Both the position numbers and the translations under genes were made by a program. A stretch of 64,000 nucleotides of DNA, from NCBI GenBank assembly GCA_027405735.1, contig JAPEHQ010000016.1:310001-374000 (forward strand). Direction: 5' to 3'. The stretch comes from Mucor racemosus (Eukaryota; Mucoromycota; Mucoromycetes; Mucorales; Mucoraceae). This document shows, one piece after another, positions 58,802 through 64,000 of this stretch. The notes beneath the pieces were generated by a model. The model saw only the letters and a program-made list of their open reading frames with translations, was not told the DNA's origin and did no database searches. Each line of letters starts with the position of its first letter. Within the stretch, counting starts at the first letter, position 1.

Positions 58802-61554
58802 TGTTGCATCCACAGATCTGCGTGCATTCCTTGGTTAAGATTACGACACAGTTTTATATGTTAAGTTCTACATTGCTGTGTATTATGCTTTAAAGCTCAG
58901 TTTATACTGTACGTATTTAGGAATGTGGAACTAGTGTATGTCACCTAGACTTGATTGAATATATATATATATATAAAAATAGACTCATTTTAGACTAGTC
59001 ATATAATTAGAGAATGTGAACATAAAAGAAGATGCTTCGATCTTATAATAAAGTTCTTTAGTTTTAGTTTGCTCTTTCATTTTATAACAGTTTTCCTTTA
59101 TTTTTATTAAATGATTCACTATGTAGGAAATTTGTGCAATTATTTCCTTAAAAACCTCACGCGCGTGCAATTAATGCATAGTTTTTTACAGCAAAATGCG
59201 TGCAAAATAAAAGCACTGACAAAACAAAAAAATGCAAGCAATTGCAATAATTGCACGCAAAATTATATTTGAGGAATACGTACGCTTTTGAAATTAATGC
59301 ACGCATCAATATTATTTATGGTTTTTGGTTTTTGAAAATTTATAAAAAAAAATTGGATCAAATGCTTATATAATATATAAATTTGTTTATTGTATTGAAA
59401 AATAAAATAATACTCTTTGCTTGATTAAACTGTACCATGGATAACCAATAAAAGGGATGCCATGCTTGATAAAATAGATATAGACGTGTAGTATTCAGAG
59501 CATAATAGGTATAGATACTGAACCAATAAAAGCCAAAATAAGCCTCATAACAATAAAGCAACCTATGGATTTTAACAATATTAGTATGTCTTTATCTAAC
59601 ATTCTTAAATTTAATATGATATACTTACAAGCTACACAATGGAAAAATGAAGAGCTTCAAAAATTGACTAAAAATTATGGATTTTACATATTAGTAATGC
59701 TATTTTATGATTATACGCAAATGAGTACTTACTTTTTATAAACATATTTGTATCTACACCAGCAAAGTAGTCAAAAAAAGGTTAATAGGCAATCTCATGC
59801 ACACATTATATCTTTAATTATATTACCATGTTTCAACTCTCAAAAGAAATGATATAATACTTTAGGACTAAATGTTAGTAGTATAGCACCCCAAATTCAT
59901 TGATAACTTACTGTGTATTATAAGCTGTTAAATAGTAAAATAAATAATTTACATTTGTATTAAATATGAGAGACTGTTTGCAGAATACCGGTTTTATTGC
60001 AGGATATGTGGAGCATATTATTTGAATTTGCTGCTATATTTCAACATAATAATATCTAAATATTAATAGAACTTGCTTAAAAAACCGTTTACATGCCATA
60101 GAAAATACATACTTACGTTGTAAACACAAAAAGAAAGAAAGAAATATAATTGAATGCAAGGGTTATTTATAAAAAAATGCTTGTTTTCCCCATGGAATTT
60201 TCTTAAAAATGAATGTAAGCCAGTAAAATGTTTGAAAGAATTATAGAAATGCTCTATTTTCAATTTTAGGCGAGATCCAGCATCCTTGTTGTATTGAAAC
60301 TTTGAAGAACTTGTATAGATGACTTGGCTATAGAATAATTTAATAGAAAGGGCAGGTGTATCTAAAAAAAATGGCAATTTCCGAATTGAAATGGCCTGAA
60401 ATGGCTCATAAATAGAGATAAATTCAGTATAAATTTAAGTAAAATTTGTAGTTTATTATCTGCATATCATAAGGTTGCATATTCTTATTGATTCAAATCA
60501 TTAGTAGACATGTCTTCATTGTCAAAATCATAATAATCCCATGTTGTTTTGACCAGACAAGTAAACTTTTTACAATGAATTTTAATTTTTATGATCCAAA
60601 TTTGATACAATCAATTATGCAATTTATAATTAAAAATAAAGCCCAAACATTTCTCTTTAACATTGCAATAAAATTGAAGTAATTTTATAAAAATAAAAAA
60701 TAAAATAAAAAATAAAAGCGTTGATAAATACAATTATAGTCTTTCCACGGTTTTATTGCGATTGAAAGAAATCTGAAGAAAAAGAATGATATCTTCATAA
60801 AGTATGCTATATTTATAGGAATTGTAAAATAGTGGATGTTTGTGTGTTGATGCCTATTTTACAGGTGTTCAATCATAATGTCTTTTATTGACATTCTTTT
60901 ATAAGATACTTGGTTGAGATGTTGATACTTTGTTTGATATGATAGAATATCATTAGATGGATGTTGATCTTTCAACATTCCAGTTATAATTTAAAATGCA
61001 ACTGAGCTTATTTTTATGGGATGTGATTCCTTATCTAGAATTACTGCAACTGCGTTTTTATGAGCAGGAGTTTTGGAATATTTTATTAATGCAACATAAG
61101 TACAGCTTTATATCATAGGTGTCGTGTTGTAGAAGGTTGTATTTTGATCAGGAATACTTCCTTTTACAGGCACCAGCAATATAGAGTTTCCTCGTAATGC
61201 TTATTGGGATCTGATTGGAACTCAGTCCTTATGGAGCGAGATTCAGGTACGAATCGAGATCAGTTATTTTTCTAAAATGACAATGGCAACTTTGGTCTAT
61301 AAAACGTGTCATTTCATTGCACTCTCCCCAGTCAAGCTTTTTGTAGTACAAAAAGGTGATTGCATATAGTATGTATAGGATTATTAAGAAATATATTATG
61401 CATGCGTAATTGAAATTTGTAGAGTATCATCTCGAATAAATATTTAAGGTTATAAAGTTTATATGATGGTACATATATCGTTTATTGGTTAAGTAAAAAA
61501 TAAAGCTGTCTTTTGTTTTTGTTGTGTTCCAGCGAAAAAAATAAAATATAACGA
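58802..61554. other. Gene-poor DNA, 3' flank of the Ty3/Gypsy element
   Basis: No supported gene. GCACGC/TGCGTGC/TGCA motifs cluster at ~59155-59310, and a TA tract lies near 58956-58972. The element's 3' long terminal repeat should lie within the few hundred bp below 61555, but without a second LTR in the window its borders cannot be fixed. No clear polypurine tract is visible right after the stop codon. Confidence 0.35.
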
Positions 61555-64000
61555 TTATGCCTTTTTATGTCTTTTGGTATCTTTCTGTTGAGAATTGTTT
61601 TGATCATCATTTGATCTTTTTCCAATGGAGCGATTTGTATTTTTGGTAGTGGAATTATTTTTATTTACCTGTTGTTTTTGTGAGTCTTTAATGCGACGAA
61701 TCTTTTCCCAATATTTTTTGATGGGTAGAGGTGTAGAAAATAAATCCTCTGTAATATATTCGTTTTCTCTGTCAGAATAACCTGACCATTTCACGAGATA
61801 TTCAATCACACCATCTTTTCGGGTACGATGATCTCGGATGTCTTCGACTTCAAAATATTCACTTTCTAAAGCGGTTTCATCAATATTGACGAGCTTTAAT
61901 TCAGATGGAGTATACTCGCGATGGAGCAATTCATTGGTCTCATCTTTTAATATATAGTTGCCAGCCATAGTACGTCGAACGACAATATAAGGTCCTGCGT
62001 ATAAAGGAGCTAATTTAGATTGGCGACCTTCAGGTAGGCGAACCATGACAGCTGAATCAAAAGGTATATCTTCAAGGATATATCGCTTTTTGTCCAATTT
62101 TTTGCTGTATTCTTCCGCTAAGAGTTTTGTACGTTCTTGAATTGCAGGGAAGACAATGTCATTCATGTATTCGACCCTTTTTTCCAATTCTTCAACGGTC
62201 AAGGCTTTACGACCATTTAAATTTAATTTTTCGACTTCTCTATTAGTATTGACTTGGCGTGCAAACATCAAACTAAAAGGAGTACTACCAGTTCTTTGTT
62301 TAACTTTCATATTAATGATAAGTTGACAGATAGCAAGACGATCATCCCAATTATGGGTATCGTTTCCACACATTTTTCTTAAGGTTTGTGTAACATTTTT
62401 CACAGCGTTTTTGCAGCTGCCGTTTGATTGTTTATAATAAGGTAATGAATAATTGTGTTTGATGGATAAGGTCTTTGCAAAGTGGTTCATCAACATGCAC
62501 CGAAATTCTTTTCCATTATCCGTTAACTGTACGGACAAGGCTACGCCATAGTCCCCGAAAATATTCAAAATTGCTTGTGCTATCGTACTACTATTTTTGT
62601 TTGGAAGTGCACGAACGATTACATAACGTGTGCATAGGTCAATCATAACTAAAACATAGATATTCCCTTTATCTGTGGCAGGCAATGGTCCTAAAAGATC
62701 AAAGGCACAGAAATCCATTGCGTCAAAACTGACGATGCTTTTTGCAGGGTTAAATCCTTTTCTGGTAATGTTATGTTGAGCACATTCACGACAAGATTTT
62801 AAAATTTCTTTACAATCTGAATAGATAGATGTCCAGTGCAAGCCATGATATGTATGGATATGGTCAATAACAGAGGCTTCACCAAAATGACCCAACTCAT
62901 GAGCATCTTTTATTATTTGTGCACGTTCTTTTACGGGAGGACACACATAATCAGTGGTTTTAGATTTGAATTCCTTGCTATTTAATTTGATAGCTAGTAC
63001 ATTTAGATTCACATCTTGAGCATAGAAAGTTGTTTCTTTAACTAACTCTTTTTTATTATTGGATGCTCTTTTAATTAAAATGAGTTTTTGTAATTTCTTG
63101 ATTTGTCTATCATTTTCATTTTCTAATAGCTTGTCCTCTTCAATTGGAGGATAAATGCGAGACAAAGCATCACATAATACATTGTTTATTCCTTTGACAT
63201 GCGAAATAGTAAAGCTATATTCTCCAAGAATTTCCAAGTAACTTTGTAATGTGCTATTTAGACCAGTCGAAGTAAACATGAAAGTTAAAGCCAAATGATC
63301 AGTTAACACTTCAATGTTTGGATGACCCCACAATACTGATTTGAATTTCACAAAACCAAATACGATTGCAGCGCATTCTCGACGATTGGTTGACCAATTA
63401 CGTTCAGCTTGATTCAAAGATTTACTCACAAAACCAATATGTTTAATACGACCTAAGGGGTCTTTTTGATATAAACAAGCGGCAATTCCATATACGGAAG
63501 CATCTCCTTGCAAGTACATTTTTTCGTTTAGGTTTGGAGCATGAAGTATTTGATTTGATTGCAAAATTTGTTTTATCGCATTGAAGCGATCAGTATGTAA
63601 TTGTGTCCAATTATTTTTTACATCTTTGTCATTTCGTAATTTATCAATGGGTTCTGCAACTTTAGAAAGCATTGGGCAATAATCTCTTAAATGACTAATT
63701 ACCCCCATAATACTTCTAACTTGTTTAGCTATTTTGGGAATTTGCCATGTGTCGATATTAGATAATCGTCTCATGTCAATCTTTTGTATACCTGGTCCAA
63801 CTACAAATCCTAATAAAAAGACAGAAGTTTGAAACCATGCACATTTAGCCACGTTAATCCGTAAATTCACGTTTGTTAGCCTATTTATAACTAGATTGAT
63901 CAATATGATATGGCTTTTTATATCTCTAGAGTATAAGACTACATCATCAATATAGTGCTCTACTCCACCATAAACAATTGGGTGATTGAGATCATTTGTT
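61555..64000 (-). mobile_element. Ty3/Gypsy chromovirus pol ORF, 3' part (RT end, RNase H, integrase, chromodomain)
   Basis: A minus-strand frame of at least 815 codons is open to the window edge, so the 5' part of the element is missing. In order: the reverse transcriptase palm motif YIDDVVLYS (encoded at ~63928-63955) and its LGFVV end; RNase H with DAS, REC, LTDH and CDALSR, the four acidic residues present; an H2C2 zinc-binding motif (HELGH...CRECAQH); the integrase core with Asp in DLLGPLP and Asp in QLTDNGKEF; and a chromodomain near the C-terminus (FEVEDIRDHRTRKDG, EYLVKWSGYSDREN). The chromodomain places it among chromoviruses, which target heterochromatin. The segment that normally carries the third integrase acid reads QSNGSCKNAVKN, with Lys where Glu is expected. 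The frame is otherwise uninterrupted, so the copy is young or only just inactivated. Confidence 0.93.

Noticed and set aside
1..64000. tRNA, rRNA or snoRNA genes
   Set aside because: I looked for cloverleaf T-arm signatures (GGTTCRA..) and rRNA blocks on both strands and found none I could support by eye; a covariance-model scan would be decisive.

Overview
This window is nuclear DNA from a filamentous, early-diverging fungus, most likely Mucoromycota. The evidence is its AT-rich base composition, dense short introns (about 45-150 nt, GTAAGT...YAG), a PH-CRIB-kinase PAK of Cla4 type, a pepsin-type secreted protease, a chromodomain Ty3/Gypsy element and a LINE remnant. The species is not identifiable from sequence alone. 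All exon models below were built by hand from splice signals and reading-frame continuity.

Layout. 1-374 is the 5' part of a kelch gene (minus, running off the left edge), divergent from CLA4 (1537-3910), which converges on NCBP3 (4003-4888) with only 92 bp between stops. 4889-10944 is repeat-rich: decayed dispersed repeats, a 1482-bp element with 286-bp perfect terminal inverted repeats (7966-9447), and one copy of a repeat that recurs near 57-59 kb. A 13-exon gene (10945-19286) encodes a ~2558-aa UNC79-like protein with C1-type zinc fingers. It is followed by three ~396-bp tandem repeats, a 9-exon orphan gene (21429-23306, minus) and a LINE 3' fragment just upstream of that gene. 24391-28117 is a 3.7-kb palindromic foldback element.

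Then come an amino acid permease (28458-30842, minus; one exon looks frame-broken), a mitochondrial CoA-type carrier (31435-32695, minus) divergent from CWC25 (33007-33949), ARG4 (35223-36671) with a Gcn4-type site upstream, and a Ran1/Sks1-like kinase (38715-39911, minus). 39912-44200 is gene-poor. Next are RPL24 (44201-44960, minus; apparent 1-nt exon) divergent from a mitochondrial RbfA gene (45218-45944), whose 3' end overlaps a secreted aspartic protease (45936-47288, minus), then a small secreted Kre9/Knh1-like protein (47880-48431, minus). SFM1, SMPD4-like, an OARD1-like macrodomain gene and an M24 peptidase form a tandem plus-strand run (49286-55649). 55650-61554 holds a second foldback repeat (57359-58801) and no recognised gene. 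The window ends inside a minus-strand chromovirus pol ORF (61555-64000) whose integrase appears to lack its catalytic glutamate.

The genes are mostly housekeeping (signalling, cap binding, splicing, ribosome, arginine synthesis, mitochondrial transport and ribosome maturation) and do not form a pathway cluster. The unusual content lies in the foldback elements with clustered short motifs, the extreme microexons, and the long UNC79-like gene.
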